A stretch of DNA of 41,907 nt from Bacteroidota bacterium (GCA_027620655.1 JAQCDS010000010.1:1-41907), one strand, 5' to 3'; shown: positions 8,668 to 19,306, counted from the stretch's first letter. Made by a program: numbers and translations. The notes: generated by a model from the sequence alone, not told the origin.

Positions 8668-10140
8668 ATGCAATCACATCTTTCAAAAATTGTTGGCGAA
8701 GGCCTTACTTACGACGACGTCCTTTTAATACCCGCTTATTCTGAAGTTTTGCCAAGAGAAGTGAGTATCAAAACAAAATTTACTCGAAATATCAGTTTAA
8801 ATGTGCCCATAGTTTCTGCAGCAATGGATACGGTTACAGAAAGTGCTATGGCTATTGCAATTGCAAGAGAAGGTGGTATAGGTGTTTTACATAAAAACAT
8901 GACTATAACTGAACAAGCTACAGAAGTGCGCAAAGTAAAACGCGCCGAAAGTGGTATGATTATCGATCCTGTTACACTTGATTTAGAGGCTATTGTGAGT
9001 GATGCCAAACAAAGTATGAAAGAACATAGTATTGGAGGAATTCCTATAGTTGATAACAATGGTCTTCTTAAAGGTATTGTCACAAACAGAGACTTGAGAT
9101 TTGAAAAAAATGATCATCGACCAATAACAGAAGTAATGACTTCTGAAAATTTGGTAACAACTTCCGAGGGAACATCACTTGAAGAAGCAGAAGTTATTCT
9201 TCAAAATTATAAAATAGAAAAACTTCCAGTTGTTGATGGAGATTTTAAACTGATTGGATTAATCACTTTTAGAGATATTACAAAATTATCTCAAAAACCA
9301 ATTTCAAACAAAGATCAGTATGGGCGTTTGCGTGTTGCAGCAGCTATTGGGGTTACACACGATGCTTTGGAGCGTACAAAAGCATTAGTTGGTTCTGGAG
9401 TAGATGCGATTATTATAGACACGGCACATGGTCATACAAAAGGTGTGGTTTCTGTACTAAAAAATATAAAGTCAGAATTTCCTAACCTCGATGTGGTCGT
9501 TGGAAATATTGCCACAGCAGATGCTGCAAAATACTTAGTTGAAGCTGGAGCAGATGCCGTAAAAGTAGGTATTGGTCCAGGATCCATATGTACAACTCGT
9601 GTTGTTGCTGGTGTAGGATTTCCACAATTTTCTGCAGTACTAGAAGTGGCTGCTGCACTCAAAGACTCTGATGTACCTGTTATTGCAGATGGTGGTATTC
9701 GATATACCGGAGATATTCCAAAGGCTCTAGCGGCAGGAGCCGATTGTGTAATGCTCGGATCGCTGCTTGCTGGTACAAAAGAATCTCCTGGAGAAACCAT
9801 CATATATGAAGGCCGAAAGTTTAAATCATACAGAGGAATGGGTTCAGTTGAAGCCATGAAAGAAGGTAGCAAAGACCGTTATTTCCAAGACGTTGAAGAT
9901 GATATTAAAAAATTAGTGCCAGAAGGTATTGTTGGTCGTGTACCCTACAAAGGAGCCCTCTACGAAAGTATTCATCAATTTGTTGGAGGCATACGTGCTG
10001 GAATGGGCTATTGTGGTGCAAAAGATATTCAAACCCTTAAGAATACAGGGAAATTTGTCAAAATAACTTCTTCAGGAATTAGTGAGAGTCACCCACACAA
10101 CGTGATGATCACCAAGGAAGCACCAAACTATTCGAGATAA
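8668..10140 (+). CDS. guaB: Inosine-5'-monophosphate dehydrogenase
   Basis: This enzyme oxidises IMP to XMP with NAD+, the committed step to GMP, in the cytoplasm. From ATG 8668 the protein has 490 residues, the usual length. It begins [25 protein letters not shown], then shows two CBS domains (about 93-205), the GPGSICTTR loop with catalytic Cys308, DGGIRYTGD, and the flap region with the [10 protein letters not shown] loop. The ATG at 8647 is rejected because it lies upstream of the predicted transcription start and adds seven residues not usual for the family. The 5' leader is very short (about 17 bases). The gene is divergent from the TonB receptor gene and may share regulation through the palindrome at 8556-8578. 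Confidence 0.96.
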   Translation: MQSHLSKIVGEGLTYDDVLLIPAYSEVLPREVSIKTKFTRNISLNVPIVSAAMDTVTESAMAIAIAREGGIGVLHKNMTITEQATEVRKVKRAESGMIIDPVTLDLEAIVSDAKQSMKEHSIGGIPIVDNNGLLKGIVTNRDLRFEKNDHRPITEVMTSENLVTTSEGTSLEEAEVILQNYKIEKLPVVDGDFKLIGLITFRDITKLSQKPISNKDQYGRLRVAAAIGVTHDALERTKALVGSGVDAIIIDTAHGHTKGVVSVLKNIKSEFPNLDVVVGNIATADAAKYLVEAGADAVKVGIGPGSICTTRVVAGVGFPQFSAVLEVAAALKDSDVPVIADGGIRYTGDIPKALAAGADCVMLGSLLAGTKESPGETIIYEGRKFKSYRGMGSVEAMKEGSKDRYFQDVEDDIKKLVPEGIVGRVPYKGALYESIHQFVGGIRAGMGYCGAKDIQTLKNTGKFVKITSSGISESHPHNVMITKEAPNYSR

Positions 10141-10216
10141 TTTTATATAATTTGAACAATTTTTATTAAAATTGACTCAAATTTTTAACTTACAACTTCT
10201 TAAATCAAACAAATAA

Positions 10217-12124
10217 ATGCGTGTATTATTATCAATTACAAGTATTTTGTGTTTTTGGATGAATTTTGCTCAAGATCAGCCAAAAAACACAGATGCATTA
10301 ATAACTATAAACAAAGAAGAAATTTCAGTAGATGAGTTTATGAATGTTTATAATAAAAATATTCAACTCATTGAGGATGAAGACCAAAAAGGTATTGATA
10401 ACTATTTAGAATTATTTATCAATTATAAATTAAAAATTGCCGATGCCAAATCGGAAGGGTTTGATAAAAAACAGAGCTATTTAGATGAGTATGAGAAATA
10501 TAAAAACCAATTAATCGATACTTATTTATTAGATAAAAAAGTCACATCAGAGCTACTTGAAGAAGCATATAGCAGAACCAAAGAAGAGGTCAAGGCACAA
10601 CACATTCTTGTTCGTGTAACAGGGCAAGATACGCTATCTGCACTGAATCAAATTCGAGAATTTCGCGCTCGATTTTTAAATGAAAGTTTTGAAACTTTAA
10701 AGAAAAGTATTCATAATGGGAATGCTATTTTTGTAGAGAACTTAGGCTATTTTTCAGCTTTTAAAATGGTATATGATTTTGAAAACGCAGCCTATAATAC
10801 ACCAATAGGTGAAACTTCTCAACCTTTCAAAACACAGTTCGGATATCATGTTGTAAAGGTCTTGGACAAAAGGCCTTCAAAGGGACAGGCAGAAGCGGCA
10901 CATATAATGATAACCAATAAATCAAATGATACAGAACAAACTGCTGAGCAACGCATCAATGAATTGTATCGTTTGATCGAGCAAGGAGAATCGTTTGAAA
11001 ATTTGGCCAAACAATATTCAGAGGATAAAAGTTCTGCTGTAAATGGCGGAAAATTAAAACCTTTTAAATCTGGTGAAATTAATTCAGAGCTGTTTGTAGA
11101 CACGGCATTTAGTTTGGATGTGGGCGCCATTTCAAATCCAATACAAACCAAGTACGGGTGGCATATTATTAAACTTTTGGATAAAAAACCAATAGAGAGT
11201 TTTGAACAATTAAAATTTGATTTAGACAAAAAAGTAAAACGCGATAGCAGATCTCAAGTTATAAAAAAGAGAATGCTGGCTTCAATTATGAATCAATATC
11301 AAGTTCAAGCACCAAAATCGAATACTATTTCAACTTTTTATAAAAAAAATAAAGATGAAAGTGGGTGGATTTTAAATGAAAGTTTAAGTCTTGAAAATCA
11401 GCTAATTAAGATTAAAAACCGTGTTTTATCTTATGGTGATTTCTTATCCTTTTTAAATAATAATTCAAAAACTAAAAAATCTTTAGAAGATCATTACAAC
11501 ACTTTTCTAGAAAATAATGTGATGCAGTACAAAAAAGATCAACTTCCTTTTGAAAATGCTGAATATGCCAATGTTCTTAGGGAGTATGAAGAAGGGTTAT
11601 TGCTGTTTGATATTATGGAAGAAAAAATTTGGAATAGAGCCAAAAACGATTCATTAGGTCTTTTGGAACATTACAAAAGTAATGCTTCAAAATTTATTTC
11701 ACCAAAAAATATTTCAGGTACAATAGCACGATCTGATAAAAAAAGTACCTTAAAAAAAGTGAAGAACTTATGGGACAAAAATACATCAAACGATGAGGTC
11801 TCAAAAGTAGTGAATGCAAAAAATCAAAATGTTATTTTTTCCTCAGGAACTTTTGAAATAGGAAGTTCACTTTTGCCAAAGAATGCTGTTTTTGAAACAG
11901 GTATCTCTAAAATTTTTGATTTAGATGACAGTTATGTTGTTCTAAATATTTTAAATCAACAACCAGAAAAAGTACTATCATTCGAAGATGCTAGAGGAGC
12001 GGTTATTTCAAGTTATCAAAATTTATTAGAACAAAATTGGATTGAAGCATTACGTGCTAAATTTTCATTCTCTGTAAATCAAAATGTATTGAATGAATTA
12101 AAACAAAAGATTTCTAACAAATGA
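10217..12124 (+). CDS. Periplasmic peptidyl-prolyl isomerase with two PpiC domains
   Basis: The 635-residue protein has a signal peptide (cleavage after about residue 18, WMNFAQ), a helical N-terminal segment, and two parvulin (PpiC) domains at about 126-217 and 227-322. These are marked by AQHILV, FGYHVVK and AAHIMI, YGWHIIK. A long C-terminal region (about 330-635), mostly helical, resembles chaperone arms. It probably catalyses prolyl isomerisation and holds unfolded outer-membrane or secreted proteins in the periplasm. It is the first gene of a tight run: its stop overlaps the next start by 4 bases and the SurA-like gene follows. An AT-only inverted repeat (10157-10174) precedes it, with no convincing promoter box. 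Confidence 0.87.
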   Translation: MRVLLSITSILCFWMNFAQDQPKNTDALITINKEEISVDEFMNVYNKNIQLIEDEDQKGIDNYLELFINYKLKIADAKSEGFDKKQSYLDEYEKYKNQLIDTYLLDKKVTSELLEEAYSRTKEEVKAQHILVRVTGQDTLSALNQIREFRARFLNESFETLKKSIHNGNAIFVENLGYFSAFKMVYDFENAAYNTPIGETSQPFKTQFGYHVVKVLDKRPSKGQAEAAHIMITNKSNDTEQTAEQRINELYRLIEQGESFENLAKQYSEDKSSAVNGGKLKPFKSGEINSELFVDTAFSLDVGAISNPIQTKYGWHIIKLLDKKPIESFEQLKFDLDKKVKRDSRSQVIKKRMLASIMNQYQVQAPKSNTISTFYKKNKDESGWILNESLSLENQLIKIKNRVLSYGDFLSFLNNNSKTKKSLEDHYNTFLENNVMQYKKDQLPFENAEYANVLREYEEGLLLFDIMEEKIWNRAKNDSLGLLEHYKSNASKFISPKNISGTIARSDKKSTLKKVKNLWDKNTSNDEVSKVVNAKNQNVIFSSGTFEIGSSLLPKNAVFETGISKIFDLDDSYVVLNILNQQPEKVLSFEDARGAVISSYQNLLEQNWIEALRAKFSFSVNQNVLNELKQKISNK

Positions 12125-12975
12125 GAAAATTTTTTTTAGTTTTTGGTGTAATATTTATATTTTTCGAGGCTTGTGATATGTCAAAATCAAAAGTTGAAGG
12201 AACCCCTATTGCTCGCGTAAATGACACGTTCTTAATGGTCGAGGATATAGATTTAACAGAGTTTGAGGGTTTGAGTTCAAAAGACAGTCTTCTTCAAATC
12301 CAAACAAAATTAAGAAATTGGGCTACACAACAATTGCTTATCGATGGTGCAACACTAAATTTAGAAGAAAAACAACTCAAAGATTTTGAGTCACTTGTGC
12401 AACAATACAGAACAGATTTGTACACCTCGGCGTATTTGGAAGCATTAGTTAAGAGCAACCTAGATACCAACATTACAAATTCTGAATTGCAGGTAACTTA
12501 CAATCAAAACAAAGAATTATTTGTTTTAAAAGAAAACCTATTAAAACTGCGCTATATCAACATAACATCAAATATTTCAAACGCAGATGAAATTAAGCGT
12601 CGCTTTAAGCGTTATAACACTGATGACCAAGCCATTTTGGACACCATTTCAATTCAGTTCAATTCATTCTTTTTAAATGATTCTATTTGGATAAAAGCCG
12701 ATCAAGTGATTTCTAAAATTAAGCCATTGCAAAAAGGATTTAACAAGATGCTGTTAAAAAAACCAAATTTTATTCAGCTCAACGATTCTTTAGAGTTATA
12801 TTTGATACAAATAAATGAAGTGCTTGCCACAGGTTCGCAAGCCCCTATAGAATACGTGTTGCCAACTCTGCGTCAAATTATTATTAATCAACGCAAATTG
12901 AAGCTTGTTGGACAACTTAAAAATGAAATTGTGAATGATGCCATTAAAAATAAAAAATTTGAAATTTATGAATAA
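12121..12975 (+). CDS. Putative lipoprotein foldase partner without PpiC domain
   Basis: The 284-residue protein starts with a hydrophobic leader ending FFEAC, a plausible but imperfect lipobox (Cys18). It has a SurA-type N-terminal outline (IARVNDTFLMVEDID, then a helical stretch with LRNWATQQLLIDGA), but I see no parvulin domain with its usual HIL / GGxL / GYH signatures. It overlaps the preceding gene by 4 bases and the next by 8, so translation is probably coupled. By position it is likely a membrane-tethered chaperone acting with the two flanking isomerases. The product is often named a peptidylprolyl isomerase in related genomes, but catalysis is not supported by the sequence. Confidence 0.7.
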   Translation: MRKFFLVFGVIFIFFEACDMSKSKVEGTPIARVNDTFLMVEDIDLTEFEGLSSKDSLLQIQTKLRNWATQQLLIDGATLNLEEKQLKDFESLVQQYRTDLYTSAYLEALVKSNLDTNITNSELQVTYNQNKELFVLKENLLKLRYINITSNISNADEIKRRFKRYNTDDQAILDTISIQFNSFFLNDSIWIKADQVISKIKPLQKGFNKMLLKKPNFIQLNDSLELYLIQINEVLATGSQAPIEYVLPTLRQIIINQRKLKLVGQLKNEIVNDAIKNKKFEIYE

Positions 12976-14389
12976 GTCCCTATCCATAATTGCAAGCCTA
13001 AGTGCGTTAATGTTAACTCAGCTTTCTTCAGCTCAAGAAATTATTCAAGACGAAAAACAAGAAGAACTCAAAGCAATTAAAGTTGATTCTACCCAACTTA
13101 TAAAAGTCGATGGTGTTGCTGCTGTAGTGGGAGATTTTGTAGTTCTCGATTCTGATATTGACAAGCAATTTGCACAACTTGAAGCCAGTGGTGTTTCAAC
13201 AAAAGATATCACTAGGTGCCAGCTTTTTGGGAAGTTATTGGAAGACAAGCTGTATATGCATCATGCAATTTTGGATAGTATTGAAGTTAATGATGCCGAA
13301 ATTCGCTCGTATGTTGATCAACAGTTGGAGGGATTTGCACAACAAATAGGCTCTATGGACAAGTTGGTGGCATATTATAATAAATCTTCGGAGCAAGAGC
13401 TGAGAGATGAAATGTATGAGCTCAATAAAAATGGTAAAATGGCGTCAATGATGCAACAAAAAATTGTTGAAGAAATTGAAGTTACTCCAGAAGAAGTTCG
13501 ACAGTTTTTTAATAAAATACCAGAAGATGAACGCCCTCTTTTTGGAACAGAATTACGAGTATCACAAATTGTTGTTATTCCCGAAACTACTCAGGAAGAA
13601 ATTGATAAAGTGATAAAAAGACTCAGAGAATTTAGAGCAGATGTTTTGGACAACGGTGCAAGTTTTACGACAAAAGCAGTGCTGTATACTGAAGATCCTG
13701 GATCTAAACGAACTGGGGGTAAGTATACCCTCAACAGAAAACAGCCAAGAATGGCAAAAGAATTTAGAGAAGTGGCATTTTCATTAGAAGAAGGAGATAT
13801 TTCAGAACCCTTCAAAACAGATTTTGGATATCACATTTTGTACCTTGAAAAAATTCGTGGTCAAGAATACGATGTTCGTCATATTTTGTTGCGACCAAAA
13901 ATGACTGATGATGCGATTACGGCTGCCAAAGAAAAACTGGAAAAAGTTAGACAAAGTATTGTCGATGGTGATATTTCTTTTGCAGAAGCGGCTAAAGAAG
14001 CGAGTGACGAAGAAGAAACAAAATATGATGGAGGTCAGTTACGTAATCCAGAAACACAAGATTATAATTTTGAACTTACTAAAATGGATCCAGAATTGTA
14101 TGCTCAAATACAAGATTTAAAAGACAATGAAGTGAGTCCAGTCTACAAAGATCAAGACCGTGTAAATCCTATCAAATTTAAAATCCTTACAGTTACTCAA
14201 CGTACAGATGAGCATGAAGCAGAATTTGCAAAAGATTATTTAAAAATTAAATCACTTGCACTTCAAGAAAAACAGCTCAATACAATTTCTGAATGGCAAG
14301 AAGAAAAAATTATGGACACGTACATTAAAATTAATGGCGAGTTGAGATCTTGTGATTTTAATAGTAACTGGTTTAAAATTAAAAACTAA
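12968..14389 (+). CDS. SurA-like periplasmic chaperone / peptidyl-prolyl isomerase
   Basis: The 473-residue protein starts at ATG 12968, which places a good signal peptide (MNKSLSIIASLSALMLTQ, cut near SSAQE) at the N-terminus; an upstream in-frame ATG at 12935 would bury it. The SurA N-domain pattern VAAVVGDFVVLDSDID (about 50-65) is followed by two parvulin domains, about 195-297 (VSQIVV, GGKYTL, FGYHIL) and 300-410 (VRHILL, GGQLRN). SurA proteins escort outer-membrane barrels to the Bam machinery. The gene overlaps the lipoprotein gene by 8 bases and is followed 2 bases later by MoxR. A supply of three foldases fits an organism exporting many TonB receptors and T9SS proteins. Confidence 0.9.
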   Translation: MNKSLSIIASLSALMLTQLSSAQEIIQDEKQEELKAIKVDSTQLIKVDGVAAVVGDFVVLDSDIDKQFAQLEASGVSTKDITRCQLFGKLLEDKLYMHHAILDSIEVNDAEIRSYVDQQLEGFAQQIGSMDKLVAYYNKSSEQELRDEMYELNKNGKMASMMQQKIVEEIEVTPEEVRQFFNKIPEDERPLFGTELRVSQIVVIPETTQEEIDKVIKRLREFRADVLDNGASFTTKAVLYTEDPGSKRTGGKYTLNRKQPRMAKEFREVAFSLEEGDISEPFKTDFGYHILYLEKIRGQEYDVRHILLRPKMTDDAITAAKEKLEKVRQSIVDGDISFAEAAKEASDEEETKYDGGQLRNPETQDYNFELTKMDPELYAQIQDLKDNEVSPVYKDQDRVNPIKFKILTVTQRTDEHEAEFAKDYLKIKSLALQEKQLNTISEWQEEKIMDTYIKINGELRSCDFNSNWFKIKN

Positions 14390-14391
14390 GA

Positions 14392-15345
14392 ATGTCTGAA
14401 GTTACTGCCATAGACAACTATGTTAAGAAATTTAAATTGCTTAAAAAAGAAATTGCAAAGATTATTGTTGGTCAAAATGCAGTAGTTGAGCAGATTTTAA
14501 TTTCAATTTTTTCTGGCGGTCACGTTCTTCTTGTTGGTGTACCTGGTTTAGCAAAAACTCTAATGGTAGATACTATTGCCAAAACCCTTGGGCTCGATTT
14601 TAAGCGTATTCAATTTACACCAGATCTTATGCCGAGTGATATTTTGGGAAGTGAGATTTTAGATAATAATCGTCAATTTAAATTTATCAAAGGGCCCGTA
14701 TTTTCAAACATTGTTTTGGCCGATGAAATCAACAGAACACCTCCAAAAACCCAAGCAGCGCTTTTAGAAGCGATGCAAGAACGCTCTGTTACCGTGGCAG
14801 GCCATCGCTACGAACTGAATCAGCCATATTTTGTTTTAGCCACACAAAACCCTATTGAGCAAGAAGGAACATATCCACTGCCAGAAGCACAACTTGATCG
14901 ATTTATGTTTGCAATAAACTTAGAATATCCTTCTTTTTCTGAAGAAGTTGAGGTTGTAAAGCAAACAACAACAAACAATAACACTTCATTAGATGTTGTT
15001 TTTGATGGTAAAGAGGTTTTAGAATTTCAGCAACTTATTCGAAAAACACCAGTTGCAGATAATGTTTTAGAATATGCTGTTGAAATGACGTCTAAATCTA
15101 GACCCAATACTGAGCGAACTTCTGAGCTTGTAAGTCAATTTGTAGATTGGGGTGCGGGTCCAAGAGCCTCTCAAAATTTAATTTTAGCGGCCAAAACACA
15201 TGCTGTACTTCATGGAAAATATACTCCGGATATTGAGGATGTTCAAGCAGTAGCAATAAGTGTTCTTAGACACAGAATTATTAAAAACTATAAAGCAGCT
15301 GCAGAGGGAATTAGCATTGAAAAAATTATTGAAAGTTTGTTCTAA
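14392..15345 (+). CDS. MoxR-family AAA+ ATPase
   Basis: The 317-residue protein has Walker A GVPGLAKT (residues 49-56), Walker B IVLADE (107-112), sensor 1 ATQNP with EQEGTYPLPEAQLDRF, and the MoxR C-terminal helical lid. MoxR ATPases act as chaperones that insert cofactors or mature protein complexes. Most Bacteroidota copies lie next to DUF58 and von Willebrand (Bat) genes; here the neighbours are a SurA-like gene 2 bases upstream and aconitase downstream. That position favours a role in envelope protein quality, or at least co-expression with the foldases. Its client is unknown. Confidence 0.93.
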   Translation: MSEVTAIDNYVKKFKLLKKEIAKIIVGQNAVVEQILISIFSGGHVLLVGVPGLAKTLMVDTIAKTLGLDFKRIQFTPDLMPSDILGSEILDNNRQFKFIKGPVFSNIVLADEINRTPPKTQAALLEAMQERSVTVAGHRYELNQPYFVLATQNPIEQEGTYPLPEAQLDRFMFAINLEYPSFSEEVEVVKQTTTNNNTSLDVVFDGKEVLEFQQLIRKTPVADNVLEYAVEMTSKSRPNTERTSELVSQFVDWGAGPRASQNLILAAKTHAVLHGKYTPDIEDVQAVAISVLRHRIIKNYKAAAEGISIEKIIESLF

Positions 15346-15427
15346 AATTTTCAATATAATTTGGTTTTTTATTGCTGAAAGATAACACATAAATTTGTAC
15401 ATTTAACCCCGATAAAAATTCATCACT

Positions 15428-17692
15428 ATGGCTTTCGATATAGACATTATAAAAAAAGTATACCAACAGATGCCAGAGCGCGTAGATCAAGCGCGAAAAA
15501 TTGTAGGTAGACCGCTCACACTTTCAGAAAAAATATTATACAACCATCTTTGGGATTCGAAAATAAGCAAAGCTTTCGAAAGAGGTAAAGATTATGTTGA
15601 CTTTGCTCCCGACAGAATTGCATGTCAAGATGCAACTGCACAAATGGCACTTTTGCAATTTATGCAAGCTGGAAAAAAGAAAGTTGCTGTTCCAACCACA
15701 GTACATTGTGATCATTTGATTCAAGCCAAAGTAGGGGCATCTAAAGATTTGCAGTTTGCACTCAACAATAGTAACGAAGTTTTTAACTTCTTGGAATCCG
15801 TTTCAAATAAATATGGAATTGGATTTTGGAAACCTGGGGCAGGAATTATTCATCAAGTAGTATTAGAAAATTATGCTTTTCCTGGCGGAATGATGATTGG
15901 AACAGATTCTCACACCGTAAATGCTGGAGGTCTAGGAATGGTTGCAATTGGAGTAGGTGGTGCTGATGCCGTAGATGTCATGGCAGGAATGCCCTGGGAA
16001 TTAAAATTCCCTAAACTTATTGGGGTAAAACTTACAGGAACACTCTCTGGATGGACAGCGCCAAAAGACGTTATCCTAAAAGTTGCTGGAATTTTGACTG
16101 CAAAAGGTGGAACTGGTGCCATTGTTGAATATTTTGGTCCAGGAGCAGAATCGATGTCGTGTACTGGAAAAGGAACGATTTGTAATATGGGTGCCGAAAT
16201 TGGTGCAACAACATCAACTTTTGGATATGACGCCTCGATGGAGCGTTACCTTCGTGCAACAGACAGAAATGACGTTGCCGATGCCGCTAATAAAGTTAAA
16301 GAATATCTTACAGCCGATGCTGAAGTTTATGCCAACCCCGAGCACTATTTTGATGAATTAATTGAAATTAACTTGTCTGAACTCATGCCACACTTGAATG
16401 GTCCATTTACACCAGATTTGGCTACACCAGTAGGCACAATGACTGAAAAAGCACAATCCAATGACTGGCCACTAAAAGTAGAGTGGGGCTTAATCGGTTC
16501 TTGTACGAATTCATCTTACGAAGATTTATCACGTGCAGCGTCAATTGCACAACAAGCCCTAGACAAAGGGCTAAAAACCAAAGCTGAATTTGGAATTAAC
16601 CCAGGGTCAGAGCAAGTACGCTATACTGCCGATCGTGATGGAATTTTGAATGTTTTTGAAAAGTTAGATGCTAAGATTTTTACTAATGCATGTGGTCCAT
16701 GTATTGGACAATGGGCTCGTTATGATGATCCAAAAAACGCACCAAAAAACAGTATCGTACATTCTTTTAATAGAAACTTTGCAAAACGCGCTGATGGAAA
16801 TCCAAATACTCATGCTTTTGTGGCTTCACCAGAAATGGTCGCTGCAATTGCAATTGCAGGACGACTAGATTTTAATCCAATTACAGACACACTAATCAAT
16901 GAAAATGGAGATGCTGTAAAGCTAGATGAACCTACTGGATTTGAATTGCCTGAAAAAGGATTTGCAGTAGAAGATGCAGGCTATTTAGCACCTGTAGAAG
17001 ATGGAAGTGGAGTAGAAGTTGTTGTTGCAGAAGATTCAGAACGTTTACAACTGTTGACACCATTTGTTCCAATTGGTAATCAAATAACAGGAGCAAAACT
17101 ACTCATCAAAGCTCATGGAAAATGTACAACAGATCATATTTCTATGGCAGGACCTTGGTTGCGCTATAGAGGTCATTTAGATAACATATCGAATAATTGT
17201 TTGATAGGTGCTGTAAATGCCTTTAATATGAAAACAAATTTTGTTAAAAATCAATTGAATGGCGAGTATGATGCTGTACCAAAAACTCAACGCGCCTACA
17301 AAGCTTCTGGAATTTATACAGTAGTTGTAGGAGATCATAATTATGGAGAAGGTTCATCTCGTGAGCATGCAGCTATGGAGCCACGGCATTTGGGTGTAGC
17401 GGCTGTGATTGTAAAATCTTTTGCACGTATTCATGAAACAAACTTAAAGAAACAAGGCATGCTGGGTCTAACTTTTGCTAATGAGTCTGATTATGATCTT
17501 ATTCAAGAAGACGATACTTTCAACTTTTTGGATTTAGACCAATTTGCTCCTAATAAGCCACTAAGCATTGAAGTTGTACATGTCGATGGTTCTAAAGATA
17601 TCATCTCTGTTAATCATACTTATAATGACTCTCAAATAGAATGGTTTAATGAAGGTTCTGCACTTAATTTGATTAAAAAGCAAAATGCTTAA
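15428..17692 (+). CDS. acnA: Aconitate hydratase (mitochondrial type)
   Basis: This TCA-cycle enzyme interconverts citrate and isocitrate through a [4Fe-4S] cluster. The 754-residue length and sequence are those of the mitochondrial-type aconitase common in Bacteroidota, not the AcnB type. Cluster ligands are Cys359 ([10 protein letters not shown]) and Cys422/Cys425 ([10 protein letters not shown]); the swivelling C-domain has [16 protein letters not shown] -7 box TAAATTTG lies at 15390-15397, though no TTG has ideal spacing. A bidirectional terminator follows at 17707-17740. The gene symbol is given in the broad sense, since naming of this type varies between acnA and acn. Confidence 0.95.
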   Translation: MAFDIDIIKKVYQQMPERVDQARKIVGRPLTLSEKILYNHLWDSKISKAFERGKDYVDFAPDRIACQDATAQMALLQFMQAGKKKVAVPTTVHCDHLIQAKVGASKDLQFALNNSNEVFNFLESVSNKYGIGFWKPGAGIIHQVVLENYAFPGGMMIGTDSHTVNAGGLGMVAIGVGGADAVDVMAGMPWELKFPKLIGVKLTGTLSGWTAPKDVILKVAGILTAKGGTGAIVEYFGPGAESMSCTGKGTICNMGAEIGATTSTFGYDASMERYLRATDRNDVADAANKVKEYLTADAEVYANPEHYFDELIEINLSELMPHLNGPFTPDLATPVGTMTEKAQSNDWPLKVEWGLIGSCTNSSYEDLSRAASIAQQALDKGLKTKAEFGINPGSEQVRYTADRDGILNVFEKLDAKIFTNACGPCIGQWARYDDPKNAPKNSIVHSFNRNFAKRADGNPNTHAFVASPEMVAAIAIAGRLDFNPITDTLINENGDAVKLDEPTGFELPEKGFAVEDAGYLAPVEDGSGVEVVVAEDSERLQLLTPFVPIGNQITGAKLLIKAHGKCTTDHISMAGPWLRYRGHLDNISNNCLIGAVNAFNMKTNFVKNQLNGEYDAVPKTQRAYKASGIYTVVVGDHNYGEGSSREHAAMEPRHLGVAAVIVKSFARIHETNLKKQGMLGLTFANESDYDLIQEDDTFNFLDLDQFAPNKPLSIEVVHVDGSKDIISVNHTYNDSQIEWFNEGSALNLIKKQNA

Positions 17693-17706
17693 GTCTAACA
17701 ATTTAT

Positions 17707-17740
17707 AAAAAAAAGCGCCTTTAAATTTGGCGCTTTTTTT
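17707..17740. terminator. Bidirectional terminator between aconitase and T9SS gene
   Basis: An A-run plus GCGCC pairs with GGCGC plus a T-run, with loop TTTAAATTT. T-runs exist on both strands, so it can end aconitase transcription rightward and the convergent T9SS-protein gene leftward. Confidence 0.85.
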
Positions 17741-17752
17741 ATTCATGTATGT

Positions 17753-18454
17753 TTATTGTTTTATAAACTTAACGGCATCTTTATTTTTTAGCTTTAAAAA
17801 ATAAATACCTTTACCAAGCTTGTCTACACGAATTTGACGGCCTCGATCAACTTTACCCTCTTGAATAACTTCACCTTACAAACTTATAATCTTATAGGGT
17901 TCATTAGTTTTTAATTCTTTAATATTAATCATATCTCGAACAGGATTTGGAAATATAGTCACATGCTTTAAATTTATTTTATCAATTCCTAACGGAGCTG
18001 GTGTAGAACGCTCGTAGCTAAAGCCGCCGCCATTTCCTCCATTTGTCCATGAAATAAAACTCACATCAATGTAAATATCATCTGTAATCAAATGAAGCAC
18101 ATAATTTGGGTGACTTAAAATCCAATCTCCTATTCCATCAGTTAAAAGAACAGAAAAAGGCTTAAAGGTTAAGTTTGAAACTCCATCATCTATTTTACCA
18201 AAGGCCCACTCTGTATCCTCTGGACTTATATTCCTTTGGAATCCATTTTCGGTTCTTATATTATAGATACTCTCTGAGTCTTTTCTTGTAATCCAAACAT
18301 TGTTTGTTATCCGGTCTTGGTTGGCCTCTTGTGTCCAATCGGCATAATCAGTTTTGGCAAAAGTAATTTTTGGACCGGTCCACAAGGTTTGTGCCGGCAG
18401 GTTTTGGAGCAAAAAGCTTAAAATTACAATTAAAAAGGAGTGTTTTTTTTTCAT
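17753..18454 (-). pseudogene. Small secreted protein with T9SS type A sorting domain, interrupted by one nonsense codon
   Basis: The first 192 codons encode a signal peptide (ending NLPAQ) and a beta-rich domain with LWTGPKITFAKTDYADWTQ, DRITNNVWITR, VLHLITDDIYIDVSFISW and GGGFSYERSTP, seen in many marine secreted proteins of unknown function. The T9SS type A sorting domain then begins (VTIFPNPVRDMINI). A TAA at 17878-17876 stops translation. The same frame continues with GEVIQEGKVDRGRQIRV and GKGIYFLKLKNKDAVKFIKQ to a normal stop at 17753, which is exactly the rest of the sorting domain. So one substitution (for example CAA or AAA to TAA) has split it. Without the full C-terminus the protein should not be secreted by T9SS. 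A -7 box TATATTTG lies at 18586-18579. Confidence 0.8.
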
Positions 18455-18598
18455 AATAAATTTGGGTTTAATATTTATAAATAAAAACGAATACCAACGT
18501 GATACGTTAGGATGACTTTCTGAAAATTTTTCTTTAAAATGTCATGGTTTTGTAGAACGTTTGGGGCGTTTTGTTATGCAAATATATAAATATATTTA

Positions 18599-19303
18599 TT
18601 AATCACATCCTTTTGTGGTTTTATTTTTTTTTGAGAAAAATTCAAAAAGAAATAAATTCAATAAGATCATTGTATAGGCATAAATACTATCTTCTACAGG
18701 GATGGTTCCCATACGAAAGCCCAAATTTTCAGCATTATTGTACCAAACGACTTGGTTTTCTATCCAACTTCCCGTAAGGATGCCATTGACGATAAAAAAG
18801 GGAATCAAAATGACCAAAAAAGTAAGATAAAAGTGTTGTAGTAGTTTTGGGTTATATTTTAAAACAACGAATGTCAGTGGGATTGCTAAACTAAAATTCA
18901 CGAGTGTATACCATTTGTCATAGTTGAAAATTAATAGTAATGCAAGTATGAGCATCAAGCCAACAGCAATTGTTTTTGAACTGTTTTCTCCAAGTTTCAT
19001 TTTTGGGACATACAGCAAAAGGGCATAGTGTGTAAAAACACAAGCAAACGGTATGCAAATAAAGAAAAGCCATTCTTCCAAAGGAAGACTGAAAATTTTG
19101 ACCCCTAAAAAGTAATCTTGATTAAAGCCCCAAATACCATTTACAGTAAAAATTACATCCCAAGGAATAAAAATTCCCATGGTCAAAATTAGAGATAAAA
19201 AAAGCCATTTAAAACGTTTATGTAATTGAAGTCTAGGGTGAAAACTATACAAAAAAGGTATAGAAATAGATCCAATATTAAGCCATAAATAGAGGGAATT
19301 CAC
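18599..19303 (-). CDS. crtY: Lycopene beta-cyclase, fused CrtYc-CrtYd type
   Basis: The 234-residue integral membrane protein carries two copies of the lycopene-cyclase domain. The first has FIPWDVIFTVNGIWGFN and PLEEWLFF (residues 74-80) followed by ACVFTHY; the second has WYNNAENLGFRMGTIPVEDSIY (PVED at 202-205). The PxE(E/D) motifs hold the acidic residues needed for cyclisation. The enzyme closes the ends of lycopene to beta-carotene in the inner membrane. It starts 3 bases after crtZ and ends the carotenoid cluster. It belongs to the small heterodimer-derived family also found in archaea and fungi, not to the flavin-dependent CrtY of proteobacteria; the symbol is used in the functional sense. 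Confidence 0.88.
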   Translation of the reverse strand: MNSLYLWLNIGSISIPFLYSFHPRLQLHKRFKWLFLSLILTMGIFIPWDVIFTVNGIWGFNQDYFLGVKIFSLPLEEWLFFICIPFACVFTHYALLLYVPKMKLGENSSKTIAVGLMLILALLLIFNYDKWYTLVNFSLAIPLTFVVLKYNPKLLQHFYLTFLVILIPFFIVNGILTGSWIENQVVWYNNAENLGFRMGTIPVEDSIYAYTMILLNLFLFEFFSKKNKTTKGCD

Positions 19304-19306
19304 AAC

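Noticed and set aside
10157-10174. Inverted repeat CAATTTT / AAAATTG as a guaB terminator
   Set aside because: It is AT-only with no T-run after it, so it is too weak to call in such AT-rich DNA.
12935-12967. ATG at 12935 as the start of the SurA-like protein
   Set aside because: It would put eleven residues in front of a clear signal peptide that begins at ATG 12968.
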